Shown: piece after piece, positions 8,453 to 18,392 of the stretch
Numbering within the stretch: position 1 is the first letter of the stretch
Layout: each line of letters starts with the position of its first letter
Assembly: GCF_030269365.1 (NCBI RefSeq)
Contig: NZ_BSTF01000012.1
Span: 124,001-188,000 of the forward strand
Length of the DNA stretch: 64,000 bases
DNA from: Lentzea sp. NBRC 102530
Lineage (GTDB): Bacteria > Actinomycetota > Actinomycetes > Mycobacteriales > Pseudonocardiaceae
Direction of reading: 5' to 3'
Translations under genes and position numbers: made by a program
Notes under the pieces: generated by a model
Told to the model about the DNA's origin: nothing
What the model saw: the letters and a program-made list of their open reading frames with translations, nothing else
The model's database searches: none

Positions 8453-9546
8453 AGCCGGTGTGGAAGGTCGTCGGGTGGGTCGGCGGCGCCGTCGGTGCCG
8501 TCGTGGCCGGTGCCGCCGTGGCGCAGACCGCGAAGGTCTCGCACGAGCGCAAGACCGCGTCGGACAGCCTCGCCGACGAGCCGCTGGGGCAGCTCAGGCC
8601 CGATCGCGAGTCGACGGTCGCCGCGGAGGACGGGGTGCCGATCTCCGTCGAGGAGGTCGACCCGAACGACGGGGGCGAGCCGGACATCACGGTCGTGCTG
8701 GTGCACGGGTTCGCGCTGGACCGGCGGTGCTGGCACTTCCAGCGGCGCGACCTCGCCGAGCTGATCGACCCGCGCGTGCACCAGGTGCTGTACGACCAGC
8801 GCAGCCACGGGCGGTCCGGGCGCTCGACGCCGGAGAACAGCACGATCGAGCAGCTCGCGCTGGACCTCGACTCGGTGATCCGCAGCGTGGTGCCGGACGG
8901 GCCGCTGGTGCTCGTCGGGCACTCCATGGGCGGCATGACGATCATGGCGCTGGCCGAGAAGCACCCCGAGCTGTTCGAGGAACGGGTGCGCGGCGTCGCG
9001 CTGATCGGCACGGCCGCCGGTGCCGTCGGTGGCGCGGGGCTGCCCAAGTCCGTGCTGTCGCGGTACAACCCGGTGACGCTCGGCGTGGGACGGCTCGCGG
9101 GTGTGCAGCCGGGGCTGGTCGAGTGGGTGCGCAAGAGCGCCAAGAGCCTCACGTGGAGCGGTATCCGCATGGGGGCGTTCGGCGACCGCAGGGTGGCTCC
9201 GTCCCTTGTGGACCTGATGGAGCAGATGATCAACGGGACCACGGTGAAGGTGCTCACCGAGTTCCTGGAGACCCTCGGCACGCACGACCGCTACAAGGCG
9301 CTGGCCGGGTTGCGGCACTGCGAGGTGCTGATCCTGAGCGGCGACGCGGACAGGCTCACGCCGTTCTCGCACGCCGAGCGGATGGCCGAGGAGATGCCGC
9401 ACGCCACCCTCGTCCGGGCCCCCGGTGCCGGGCACATGGTGATGATGGAGCAGGCTGATCTCGTCAACGACCACCTGGTCGCGCTCGTCGAACGGTGCGC
9501 GACCGATCGCGGAGAGAGTCGGAAGAAGTGGTGGCGCCGAGCGTGA
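8449..9546 (+). CDS. Membrane-anchored alpha/beta hydrolase
   Basis: 365-residue alpha/beta hydrolase. The start is GTG 8449, overlapping the alr stop, with GGAGG at 8436-8440 as ribosome site. An Ala/Val-rich membrane anchor (about residues 5-27) precedes the hydrolase domain. Motifs include VLVHGFALD, the nucleophile elbow GHSMGG, a late Asp in LSGDADRLTPF and the catalytic His in GAGHMV. Such a hydrolase between alr and tsaE recurs in actinomycetes, as far as I recall. Substrate unknown; a lipid or cell-envelope ester is a guess from the membrane anchor. Confidence 0.88.
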   Translation: MKPVWKVVGWVGGAVGAVVAGAAVAQTAKVSHERKTASDSLADEPLGQLRPDRESTVAAEDGVPISVEEVDPNDGGEPDITVVLVHGFALDRRCWHFQRRDLAELIDPRVHQVLYDQRSHGRSGRSTPENSTIEQLALDLDSVIRSVVPDGPLVLVGHSMGGMTIMALAEKHPELFEERVRGVALIGTAAGAVGGAGLPKSVLSRYNPVTLGVGRLAGVQPGLVEWVRKSAKSLTWSGIRMGAFGDRRVAPSLVDLMEQMINGTTVKVLTEFLETLGTHDRYKALAGLRHCEVLILSGDADRLTPFSHAERMAEEMPHATLVRAPGAGHMVMMEQADLVNDHLVALVERCATDRGESRKKWWRRA

Positions 9547-10001
9547 AGACCGTCGAACTGCCGTTGGTGGAGGACACCGAGGAGTTCGGCCGCAAGCTGG
9601 GTGAACTCGTGCGTGCGGGCGACCTGCTGCTGCTCGCCGGGCCGTTGGGCGCCGGCAAGACGGCGTTCGTGCGCGGGCTCGCGCGGGGCATGGGCGTGCA
9701 GGGCAGGGTGTCGTCGCCGACGTTCGTCGTCGCGCGCGTGCACGAACCGGCCGAGGGGCGGAGCGTGCGGCTCGTGCACGTCGACGCGTACCGGCTCGGG
9801 GGTCACCTGGACGAGCTCGACGACCTCGACCTGGACACCGACCTGGTCGACGCCGTCGTCGCCGTGGAGTGGGGCGAGGGCGTCGCGGAGCGCCTGAACG
9901 ATGATCATCTGCTGATCCGTCTCGAACGCGGAACCGACGACGTTCGCACAGCTCAGCTGATCCCGCAGGGCGAGTGGGTCGATCGTCCCCTGCCTGTGTG
10001 A
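9531..10001 (+). CDS. tsaE: tRNA t6A biosynthesis ATPase TsaE
   Basis: ATPase that works with TsaB and TsaD in N6-threonylcarbamoyladenosine (t6A37) formation on tRNAs decoding ANN codons. The Walker A motif is GPLGAGKT, followed by SPTFV and HVDAYRL, all typical of TsaE. The start is uncertain: GTG 9531 gives a 16-base overlap with the hydrolase, while GTG 9528 and 9543 are close alternatives. Its partners tsaB and tsaD lie 2 kb downstream, beyond a secreted protein and matB. Confidence 0.92.
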   Translation: MAPSVKTVELPLVEDTEEFGRKLGELVRAGDLLLLAGPLGAGKTAFVRGLARGMGVQGRVSSPTFVVARVHEPAEGRSVRLVHVDAYRLGGHLDELDDLDLDTDLVDAVVAVEWGEGVAERLNDDHLLIRLERGTDDVRTAQLIPQGEWVDRPLPV

Positions 10002-10064
10002 CCTTCTCTGCCGCATGGGGTGACGTCCATTAAGGACAGAGCGTGACGGGCCGATGAGAGTCGC

Positions 10065-10406
10065 ATGATCAAGAAGACGCTCTTCGCAACCGCAGTCATC
10101 GGTGGCGCGCTGCTCGCGGCCGCTGCTCCCGCTTCCGCCGGCGAGCACGACCGCCACGGCGGCATCAGCGTTGCCGACAACCTCTGCGCCGCGCCGTGGC
10201 AGTGGAACGGCCCGTTCTCGCTGCTGCACGAGGGTCACGCGCCCGGCTACGCCGCGTGCAACGACAACCACGCCGCCGGCGGCCACGGCATCAGCGTGCT
10301 GAACAACGCCTGCGTCGCGCCGTGGCAGTGGAACGGCCCGCTCGAGATCTTCACGGTCGACCACTCGCCGTCCTACGTCGCCTGCAACGGCAACTCGGCT
10401 GGCTGA
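10065..10406 (+). CDS. Small secreted protein with two Cys-pair repeats
   Basis: 113 residues. A clear Sec signal peptide (about 1-25, KK then a hydrophobic core, ending in ASA) precedes a mature part made of two copies of a ~36-residue unit (33-68 and 75-110). Each unit carries GISV, a Cys, AP-WQWNGP, an acidic/His patch and a second Cys. The Cys positions (C41/C65 and C83/C107) are exactly 24 apart in both, suggesting one disulfide per repeat. Small size, GISV and paired Cys recall chaplins, but the WQWNGP core does not fit, so the family is left open. It has its own terminator at 10416. Confidence 0.8.
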   Translation: MIKKTLFATAVIGGALLAAAAPASAGEHDRHGGISVADNLCAAPWQWNGPFSLLHEGHAPGYAACNDNHAAGGHGISVLNNACVAPWQWNGPLEIFTVDHSPSYVACNGNSAG

Positions 10407-10415
10407 CCGACGGAC

Positions 10416-10456
10416 GTCAGCGGATGGCCGAACGAGCCCGTCGGCCATCCGCTGAC
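10416..10456. terminator. Bidirectional terminator between secreted protein and matB
   Basis: A perfect 16-base stem, GTCAGCGGATGGCCGA (10416-10431) with its complement at 10441-10456, around a 9-base loop. It sits between two convergent genes ending at 10406 and 10464. No long T-run follows on either strand, so strength is uncertain. Confidence 0.7.
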
Positions 10457-10463
10457 AGTCCTC

Positions 10464-11813
10464 TCAGGACAACTCCTTCTTGAGGACCTTGCCCATCTCG
10501 TTGCGCGGCAACGCCTTCAGGAAACGCACGACTCGCGGCCTCTTGTGCGGCGAGAGCAGTTTCGCGACGTGGTCGCTCAGTGCCGATGGTTCCGGCGCTT
10601 CGCCCGCTGGAACCACCCAGGCCACGATCCGCTCGCCCAGGTCGTCGTCCGGCTCGCCCGTCACCGCCACCTCGGCCACCGACGGATGCTCGAGCAGCAC
10701 GTTCTCGATCTCGCCCGCACCGATCTTGTAGCCACCGCTCTTGATCAGGTCCGTGGCCCTCCGCCCGACGATGCGGACGTACCCGTCGGGATCGCGCACC
10801 GCCATGTCGCCCGTCCGGAACCAGCCGTCCCGGAACGCCGCCCCGGTCGCGTCAGGACGGTTGAGGTACTCCAGGAACAGGTTCGGCCCGCGCACCTCGA
10901 TCTCGCCGATCGCCCCCTGCTCGACCTCGTGGCCCTGCTCGTCCACGACCCGCACGTCGACGCCGTCCACCGGCAGGCCGACCGCGCCGGGCCTGCGGTC
11001 GCCGTCGAACCGCACGCTGACGTTCATCAGCGTCTCGCTCATGCCGTACCGCTCGACGATGCCCTGCCCGGTGGCCCCGGCGATCCGCGCGTGGTCGCTC
11101 GCGGGCAGCGCCGCGCTCCCGGACACCAGCAGGCGGGCCTTCCCGAACTGCTCGGCGAGGGCATGGTCGTTCTCCACGGCCTCGGCGATGCGGTGGTACA
11201 TCGTCGGGACGCCGAACATCATCGTGGCGCCGTTCTGCAGTTCGTGGCCGATCGCTTCGGGCGAGAACTTCACGTGCCGGACCGAGCCGCCGAGCCGCAG
11301 CGGTCCGAGGATCCCGATGCCCAGGCCGTGCACGTGGAACAACGGCAGGCCGTGCACCAGCACGTCGTCGGCGGTCCACTGCCAGGCCTTGGAGAGCGCG
11401 TCGATGTTGGACGTCAGTGCGCGGCGGGGCAGCACGACACCTTTGGGTGGCCCGGTCGTGCCCGAGGTGTAGATGACCAGGGCGGGCGTCTCGGGACCTG
11501 GTTCCGCGAACGTTCCAGGCTCGCCGAACACGATCGGTTCGTCGCGCAGCACCAGATCAGGCCGGCTGTCGCCGAGGATGTGCTCCAGTTCGCGTTCGCC
11601 GAGCTTGGGGTTGAGCGGCACGATCGCCACCCCTGCCAGCACCCCGGCGACGACCGCCACGCAGGTCTCCAGCGTCGAGGTCGCCCACACCGCGACCCTC
11701 GTGTGGTCGCGCAGCCGTTCCGCCAGGGTCCCCGCGGCGTGGTGGAGCTCGGCGTACGTCAGAGACCGGTCTCCGAAGCGCAGAGCCTCGCGGTCACTCG
11801 GTTCAGCGAACAT
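10464..11813 (-). CDS. matB: Malonyl-CoA synthetase (AMP-forming)
   Basis: ATP-dependent ligase forming malonyl-CoA (and often methylmalonyl-CoA) from the free acid. It reads very close to Streptomyces MatB as I remember it: PLFHVHGLGIGILGPL, FGVPTMYHRIAE, the AMP-binding core YTSGTTGPPKG, ERYGMSETLMN, and a C-terminal GRRATDLIKSGGYKIGAGEIE with the catalytic Lys near the end. The chosen ATG at 11813 gives 449 residues and leaves about 74 bases before tsaB for divergent promoters; a TTG at 11885 would leave only 2. GGGGAG abuts the ATG, an unusually tight spacing. A more general acyl-CoA synthetase is the fallback call. Confidence 0.83.
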   Translation of the reverse strand: MFAEPSDREALRFGDRSLTYAELHHAAGTLAERLRDHTRVAVWATSTLETCVAVVAGVLAGVAIVPLNPKLGERELEHILGDSRPDLVLRDEPIVFGEPGTFAEPGPETPALVIYTSGTTGPPKGVVLPRRALTSNIDALSKAWQWTADDVLVHGLPLFHVHGLGIGILGPLRLGGSVRHVKFSPEAIGHELQNGATMMFGVPTMYHRIAEAVENDHALAEQFGKARLLVSGSAALPASDHARIAGATGQGIVERYGMSETLMNVSVRFDGDRRPGAVGLPVDGVDVRVVDEQGHEVEQGAIGEIEVRGPNLFLEYLNRPDATGAAFRDGWFRTGDMAVRDPDGYVRIVGRRATDLIKSGGYKIGAGEIENVLLEHPSVAEVAVTGEPDDDLGERIVAWVVPAGEAPEPSALSDHVAKLLSPHKRPRVVRFLKALPRNEMGKVLKKELS

Positions 11814-11887
11814 CTCCCCAGGGTCGTACGAGGTCCTGGAGGACGCATCGGAAGTGTGGGTTCGGACACGTACTACCCTGGACAATC

Positions 11888-12568
11888 GTGCTAGTGCTCG
11901 CCGTCGACACGGCCACCCCCGCAGTCACCGCCGGTGTGGTCGAACTCGCGCCAGACTCCCCGCCGCGCCTGCTCGCGAAGCGGGTGACGCTCAACGCCAA
12001 GGCGCACGGCGAGCTGCTCACCCCGCACATCAGCGACGCCCTGGCGGAAGCCGGCAAGACCTACGCCGACCTCGACGCGATCGTCGTCGGCGCGGGCCCC
12101 GGTCCGTTCACCGGCCTGCGGGTCGGCCTCGCCACCGCCGCCGCGCTCGGCCAGGCCCTCAACCGCCCGGTCTACCCGGTCGCGACCACCGACGCGCTCG
12201 CCAAGGACGCCGCCAGCGGCCACCCGCTGCTGGTCGCGACCGACGCGCGGCGCAAGGAGGTCTACTGGGCCGCCTACGACGCCGCCGGCCGCCGCACGGA
12301 CGGGCCGCACGTCGAACGCCCGCAGGACCTCGCCGAGAAGCTGCCCGCGCTGGGCGTGCACCAGGCGACCGGCGAGGGGGCCGAGATCTACGCCGAGGTC
12401 CTGGGCCTCGAAACCCTCGACGCGAAGCACCCGAGCCCCGAGGGCCTCGTCGCCGCCGCGGCCGCCGAGGTGCTCGCGCAGGCCCGTCCCGCCGCGCTCA
12501 CCCCGCTCTACCTGCGCCGTCCTGACGCCGTCGAGCCCACCGGGCGCAAGCGGGTGACCAGGGCATGA
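11888..12568 (+). CDS. tsaB: tRNA t6A biosynthesis protein TsaB
   Basis: Non-catalytic ASKHA-fold partner of TsaD in t6A synthesis. The start is VLAVDTATPAVTAG, and GAGPGPFTGLRVGLA is the family hallmark. Length 226 is usual. The GTG start lies in a compact divergent region with matB. Its stop overlaps the rimI start (ATGA), and tsaD follows, so the three form one transcription unit. Confidence 0.93.
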   Translation: MLVLAVDTATPAVTAGVVELAPDSPPRLLAKRVTLNAKAHGELLTPHISDALAEAGKTYADLDAIVVGAGPGPFTGLRVGLATAAALGQALNRPVYPVATTDALAKDAASGHPLLVATDARRKEVYWAAYDAAGRRTDGPHVERPQDLAEKLPALGVHQATGEGAEIYAEVLGLETLDAKHPSPEGLVAAAAAEVLAQARPAALTPLYLRRPDAVEPTGRKRVTRA

Positions 12569-13023
12569 CCACCGGCACCGTCACGCTCGCGCCCCTGCGG
12601 CACGCCGACGTGCCCAGGTGCCACGAGATCGAGCTGGCGTTGTTCCCCGGTGACGACCCGTGGAGCGAGAAGTCGTTCCACAGCGAGCTCGACAACGGCA
12701 ACTACTACGTCGGCGCGCACGCCGACGGTGAGCTGATCGGGTACGCCGGGCTCGCCGCCAGCCCGTACGAGGCCAGCGTTCACACGATCGCGGTCGTGAC
12801 GTACTGGCAGGGCAAGGGCGTCGGCAGGAAGCTCCTGCAGGACCTGCTCGCGCGGGTCGACGAACTCGGCGTCCCGGTGTTCCTCGAGGTCCGCACGGAC
12901 AACGAGCCCGCGATCGCGATGTACCTGGCGCACGGCTTCGAGCACCTCGGCCTGCGCCGCCGCTACTACCAGCCGTCGGGTGCCGACGCGTACACGATGG
13001 GAAGGCCTGCCCAAAATGTCTGA
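12565..13023 (+). CDS. rimI: Ribosomal protein S18 alanine N-acetyltransferase
   Basis: GNAT-fold N-acetyltransferase of 152 residues. The acetyl-CoA loop is QGKGVGRKLL, followed by LEVRTDNEPAIAMY and the C-terminal GFEHLGLRRRYY, all typical of RimI. It overlaps tsaB by 4 bases and tsaD by 8 bases. The tsaB-rimI-tsaD order is widespread; the substrate (N-terminal Ala of S18 or other proteins) is taken from the family. Confidence 0.92.
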   Translation: MTTGTVTLAPLRHADVPRCHEIELALFPGDDPWSEKSFHSELDNGNYYVGAHADGELIGYAGLAASPYEASVHTIAVVTYWQGKGVGRKLLQDLLARVDELGVPVFLEVRTDNEPAIAMYLAHGFEHLGLRRRYYQPSGADAYTMGRPAQNV

Positions 13024-14071
13024 TCGCCTGATCCTGGGCATCGAGAGCTCGTGCGACGAGACGGGCTTCGGCATCGTCCGCCTGGGCGACGACGGCTCGC
13101 TCGAACTGCTCGCCGACGAGGTCGCCTCCAGCGTCGAGGAGCACGCCCGCTTCGGTGGCGTCGTGCCCGAGGTCGCCTCGCGCGCCCACCTCGAAGCGCT
13201 GGTCCCGACCATGCGCCGCGCGCTCGACACCGCCGAGGTCGAGCTCTCCCAGATCCACTCCATCGCCGTCACCGCGGGCCCCGGCCTCGCCGGCGCGTTG
13301 CTGGTCGGCGTGTCCGCCGCGAAGGCGTACGCGGCCGCGCTCGGCAAGCCGCTCTACGGCGTGAACCACCTCGCGGGCCACGTCGCCGCGGACACGTTGC
13401 AGCACGGCGCGTTGCCGGACCGCTGCCTCGCGCTGCTGGTGTCCGGCGGCCACTCGCAGCTGCTGCTGATCGAGGGCGGTCTCGCCAACTCGATCACCGA
13501 GATCGGCTCCACCGTGGACGACGCGGCGGGCGAGGCCTACGACAAGGTCGCGCGGCTGCTCGACCTGCCGTACCCCGGCGGCCCGCCCATCGACAAGCTC
13601 GCCAAGCAGGGCAACGGCTGCGCGATCGCGTTCCCGCGCGGTCTCACCGGCCCGCGCGACGCGAAGTACGACTTCTCGTTCTCCGGCCTGAAGACCTCGG
13701 TCGCCCGCTGGGTCGAACGCGCCGAACGCGCCGGCGAGGAGGTCCCGCTGGCCGACGTCGCCGCGTCGTTCCAGGAGGCCGTCGCGGACGTGCTGACCGC
13801 CAAGGCGATCCGCGCAGCGAAGGACCTGGACGTCGGCACGCTGGTCATCTCCGGCGGGGTCGCGGCGAACTCACGGCTGAGCGGGCTCGCCGCCGAGCGC
13901 TGTGCCGAGGCGGGCATCGAACTGCGCGTGCCGAGGCCCCGCTTCTGCACCGACAACGGCGCGATGATCGCGGCACTCGGGGCGCACCTGGTCGCGGCGG
14001 GCGCCAAGCCGTCCTCGATGGACATCTCGACCAACCCGGGCCTACCGGTCAACACGGTCCAGATCTTCTGA
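13016..14071 (+). CDS. tsaD: tRNA N6-adenosine threonylcarbamoyltransferase
   Basis: Catalytic subunit that transfers the threonylcarbamoyl group to A37 of tRNA. The first motif is ILGIESSCDETG. The metal-binding pair is in NHLAGHVAA, and LLVSGGHSQL and STVDDAAGEAYDK follow, with a C-terminal Asp in FCTDNGAMIA. The start is ATG 13016 (MSDRLILG), overlapping rimI by 8 bases; 351 residues is normal. Its stop (14069-14071) abuts the stop of the convergent phosphatase with no gap. Confidence 0.96.
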   Translation: MSDRLILGIESSCDETGFGIVRLGDDGSLELLADEVASSVEEHARFGGVVPEVASRAHLEALVPTMRRALDTAEVELSQIHSIAVTAGPGLAGALLVGVSAAKAYAAALGKPLYGVNHLAGHVAADTLQHGALPDRCLALLVSGGHSQLLLIEGGLANSITEIGSTVDDAAGEAYDKVARLLDLPYPGGPPIDKLAKQGNGCAIAFPRGLTGPRDAKYDFSFSGLKTSVARWVERAERAGEEVPLADVAASFQEAVADVLTAKAIRAAKDLDVGTLVISGGVAANSRLSGLAAERCAEAGIELRVPRPRFCTDNGAMIAALGAHLVAAGAKPSSMDISTNPGLPVNTVQIF

Positions 14072-15577
14072 TCACAGCTTGTTGAGGCCCGGTTTTCCAT
14101 CCTCGACCACGAACGTCGCCTTCGTGGAGATCGGAGAGCCGGGCCTCGTCACGTAGTCGAGGCCTCGGAAGTCCGTGCGCAGCTCATCGGGCGTGAAGCG
14201 GGTGAGTGTGTAACCGCGCCGGTTGTTGAAGTACTTCACGTGCGGGTTCTCGCGCAGCCACAGCGGTGTCTCGGCGTACTCCTCCGACCCGTCCCCACCG
14301 GCCGTGATCGACGTGGTGACCAACTCGGTCGCCAACGTCCGGGACGACGGGTCGTCCCAGCGCTCCTTGACGTCCGCGCCCCACGCCGCGTGCACGTCCC
14401 CGGTCAGCACGATCGGGTTCCGCACGTCCGCGAACCCGGCCACCACCCGGTCGCGGTCGGCGACGTAGCCGTCCCACGCGTCCAGCAGGAACTTGTCGAC
14501 CTCGCCGGGGATGTAGTCGTACTGCGAGAAGAACACCTGCTGGCCGAGCACGTCCCAGCGCGCCTGCGCGTCCCGCAAGCCGGTGAACAGCCAGTCCTCC
14601 TGCGCCGCGCCGAGCATCGTGCGGTCCGGCTCGAGGCGTTCCGGGCAGAGCTGGAGGCCGTCCCCGCAGGCCTGGTCGGTGCGGTACTGGCGGGTGTCGA
14701 GCATGTGGAACGTCGCGAGCCCACCCCACCGGATCCGCCGGTACAGCCTTGATGACCTGCGCAAAGGCATGTTCTCGTAGTAGGCCTGGATGGCGGCGGC
14801 CCTGCGCGCCGGGAAGTTCGGCTGCGGCTTGTCCGGCAGCAGGCCCGCCCAGTTGTTGTCGATCTCGTGGTCGTCCCAGATCACCGACCAGGGCGCCACG
14901 GCGTGCGCCGCCTGCAGGTCGGGGTCGGTCTTGTACTGGGCCTGACGGCGGCGGTAGCCCGCGAGCGTCGTGGTGGTCGGGCCCTCGACGTGCCGGACGT
15001 TGCCGCTCGGGGCCACGTGGATGCCGGCCTCGTACTCGTAGGTGTAGTCGCCGAGGTGCAGGACCAGGTCCGGCTCGTCCTCGGCCATGCGCTGGTAGGC
15101 CGTGAAGTAGCCGTGCTCGTACTGCGCGCACGATGCGAAGGCCATCGTCAGCGGTACCTGCAGCACGTTCGGAGGGGGCGCTGTGCGCGTGCGGCCCGTA
15201 CGAGAGAGGTGGTTGAGGGCCTTGAACCGGTAGTAGTACTCGCGGCCGGGTGCCAGGCCGACCAGTTCGACGTGGACGCTGTGCGCCTCCTCCGGTCGAG
15301 CCGTGGTGGAGCCGCGTTGCACGATCCGGGTGAATCGTTCGTCGTCGGCGACCTGCCACTCGACCTCGAACGGACGGGCCGGCAGGCCGCCCAGACCGTC
15401 GTCGGCGAGCGGGTCGAGGGCCAGCCGCGTCCACAGGACCACCCCGTCGGGTGTCGGGTCTCCCGAGGCCACACCGAGCGTGAACGGGTCGCCGGGACGC
15501 GCCGACGCGGTGACCGAGAACGCTGTGAGTCCGGCCACGCCTGCGAGCAGCAGCGTTCGGCGAGTCAACGGGGACAT
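14072..15577 (-). CDS. phoD: PhoD-like alkaline phosphatase, Tat-exported
   Basis: Secreted metallophosphodiesterase/phosphatase, 501 residues. The N-terminus MSPLTRRTLLLAG is a twin-arginine signal running to about residue 27 (SARPGD). An Ig-like PhoD_N domain (about 30-130) precedes the metallophosphatase domain with HLGDYTYEYE, WDDHEIDNNW and TGDVHAAWG. The start ATG 15577 is chosen because it places the Tat motif correctly; an in-frame start at 15718 would overlap the CIRCE region. Probable role: phosphate scavenging from esters outside the cell. Confidence 0.9.
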   Translation of the reverse strand: MSPLTRRTLLLAGVAGLTAFSVTASARPGDPFTLGVASGDPTPDGVVLWTRLALDPLADDGLGGLPARPFEVEWQVADDERFTRIVQRGSTTARPEEAHSVHVELVGLAPGREYYYRFKALNHLSRTGRTRTAPPPNVLQVPLTMAFASCAQYEHGYFTAYQRMAEDEPDLVLHLGDYTYEYEAGIHVAPSGNVRHVEGPTTTTLAGYRRRQAQYKTDPDLQAAHAVAPWSVIWDDHEIDNNWAGLLPDKPQPNFPARRAAAIQAYYENMPLRRSSRLYRRIRWGGLATFHMLDTRQYRTDQACGDGLQLCPERLEPDRTMLGAAQEDWLFTGLRDAQARWDVLGQQVFFSQYDYIPGEVDKFLLDAWDGYVADRDRVVAGFADVRNPIVLTGDVHAAWGADVKERWDDPSSRTLATELVTTSITAGGDGSEEYAETPLWLRENPHVKYFNNRRGYTLTRFTPDELRTDFRGLDYVTRPGSPISTKATFVVEDGKPGLNKL

Positions 15578-15629
15578 GCCCTGAATACGGCTCCCAGAGG
15601 GTGATCGGTTCGGGGGTCTCGTTGAAGGC

Positions 15630-15656
15630 TTGGCACTCTCGTGGGTAGAGTGCCAA
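15630..15656. promoter_or_regulatory. CIRCE operator (HrcA site) upstream of groES
   Basis: TTGGCACTC and GAGTGCCAA flank exactly 9 bases, a perfect inverted repeat. It departs from the classical CIRCE (TTAGCACTC-N9-GAGTGCTAA) by one symmetric A-to-G change. It lies 94 bases before the groES start, as expected for heat-shock repression by HrcA. It also sits 53 bases upstream of the divergent phoD start. Confidence 0.93.
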
Positions 15657-15750
15657 CTGCACGGCACCAGCACCGCCCCGACCCCCGCGACGGCGGGGTG
15701 GCAGGAGCCGTTGAACACGAACCTGCCAAAGACCCGTGGAGGTCATCCCG

Positions 15751-16044
15751 GTGAGCGTGAACATCAAGCCGCTTGAGGACAAGATCGTTGTCCAGGCCTC
15801 GGAGGCCGAGACGACCACTGCCTCCGGCCTCGTGATCCCGGACACCGCGAAGGAGAAGCCCCAGGAGGGCAAGGTCCTCGCGGTGGGTCCCGGCCGCATC
15901 GACGACAAGGGCAACCGCGTCCCGCTGGACGTGGCTGTCGGCGACGTCGTCATCTACTCGAAGTACGGCGGCACCGAGGTCAAGTACAACGGCGAGGAGT
16001 ACCTCATCCTCTCCGCGCGCGACGTGCTGGCCGTCGTCAACTAG
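15751..16044 (+). CDS. groES: Co-chaperonin GroES
   Basis: Heptameric lid of the GroEL chaperonin. 97 residues with IKPLEDKIVVQ, a mobile loop around TTASGLVIPDTAKEKP and the C-terminal EYLILSARDVLAVV. The start is GTG 15751 because GGAGG at 15738-15742 is well placed; an in-frame ATG at 15736 precedes that site. It is repressed through CIRCE and cotranscribed with groEL across a stem-loop. Confidence 0.96.
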   Translation: MSVNIKPLEDKIVVQASEAETTTASGLVIPDTAKEKPQEGKVLAVGPGRIDDKGNRVPLDVAVGDVVIYSKYGGTEVKYNGEEYLILSARDVLAVVN

Positions 16045-16065
16045 ACGCAGCGGCTGTCATGCCTG

Positions 16066-16100
16066 ACGCCCCGGCGCCCCATCCGGGGACTCCGGGGCGT
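16066..16100 (+). terminator. Stem-loop between groES and groEL, probable partial terminator
   Basis: ACGCCCCGG (16066-16074) pairs with CCGGGGCGT (16092-16100); an inner CCCC/GGGG pairing is possible and TTTCGCTTT follows. Placed inside the groESL operon, it may reduce read-through or act as an RNA processing and stability element, giving more groES than groEL message. Confidence 0.6.
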
Positions 16101-16144
16101 TTCGCTTTCCCGCGGCTCACCCGCGGCTCAATTGAGGATTGGTA

Positions 16145-17770
<1,626 letters not shown>

Positions 17771-17775
17771 GTTGT

Positions 17776-17798
17776 CCGTCCCGCCTCCGGCGGGACGG
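17776..17798 (+). terminator. GC-rich hairpin after groEL
   Basis: CCGTCCCGCC pairs perfectly with GGCGGGACGG around a 3-base loop, 5 bases after the groEL stop. It has no T-run, so it may be a message-stabilising 3' hairpin ahead of the stronger terminator at 17881. Confidence 0.55.
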
Positions 17799-17880
17799 CG
17801 AGTTCGCCGGGAAGCCGGCGTGCTCGCTTGACGGAATGGGCGCAGCGAACTCGCTGGCGCGCTGAAGTTCGAGCTCAAAT

Positions 17881-17922
17881 AAAACCGGCTCGGCACCATT
17901 CGTTTGGTGCCGAGCCGGTTTT
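17881..17922. terminator. Strong bidirectional terminator between groEL and whiB3
   Basis: An 18-base perfect stem (AAAACCGGCTCGGCACCA and its complement) with a 6-base loop. It is flanked by T-rich sequence on the right and A-rich on the left, so it can end transcription from both groEL (+) and whiB3 (-). Confidence 0.93.
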
Positions 17923-17927
17923 GTTGT

Positions 17928-18224
17928 TCAGACTATTGCCAATTGTCGCTTTCGTGCCTTGATGATGTGGTCGCGCTCCGATTCCGAGAGCCCGCCCCAG
18001 ATTCCGTAGGGTTCCTGCACCGCCAGCGCGTGTTTGCGGCACATCTCCAGCACCGGGCAGGCGAGGCAGACAGCCTTGGCGCGAGCTTCCCGCCGTGCTC
18101 TCGCCGGACCCCGTTCGCCGTCGGGGTGGAAGAAGAACGCACTGTCCATGCCCCGGCACGAACCGCGCATCTGCCAGTCCCACAGATCTGCGTTGGGACC
18201 GGGGAGCCTTCGGGTGTCCGCCAT
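17928..18224 (-). CDS. whiB3: WhiB-family iron-sulfur regulator, WhiB3/WhiD type
   Basis: 98-residue redox-sensing transcription factor that binds a [4Fe-4S] cluster through C23, C53, C56 and C62 and normally acts with the primary sigma factor. The G-I/V-W-G-G turn is at 74-78, with a basic C-terminus for DNA binding. The N-terminal LPGPNADLWDWQ and RGMDS-x3-FFHPDGERG closely resemble mycobacterial WhiB3 and Streptomyces WhiD, and the position next to groEL1 agrees. Expected role: control of sporulation or redox homeostasis. It is divergent from the MerR-type gene. Confidence 0.9.
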   Translation of the reverse strand: MADTRRLPGPNADLWDWQMRGSCRGMDSAFFFHPDGERGPARARREARAKAVCLACPVLEMCRKHALAVQEPYGIWGGLSESERDHIIKARKRQLAIV

Positions 18225-18392
18225 CGAGACCGCCTCCGTGACGACTGCTCCATTCGGCTTAACGATGATCCACCGTAGAACCGCGTCAAAACTTGTTCAA
18301 GAGGCTGAAGACCCTTATCAACTGATGGGTGACGGCACGCGTGTTCGATCACTCACCGCCCGGAGTTGCCGCCCGGATGAGGTGAACGGAAC

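Noticed and set aside
10065..10406. Calling the small secreted protein a chaplin
   Set aside because: It lacks the chaplin hydrophobic core and spacing; only size, GISV and paired Cys agree.
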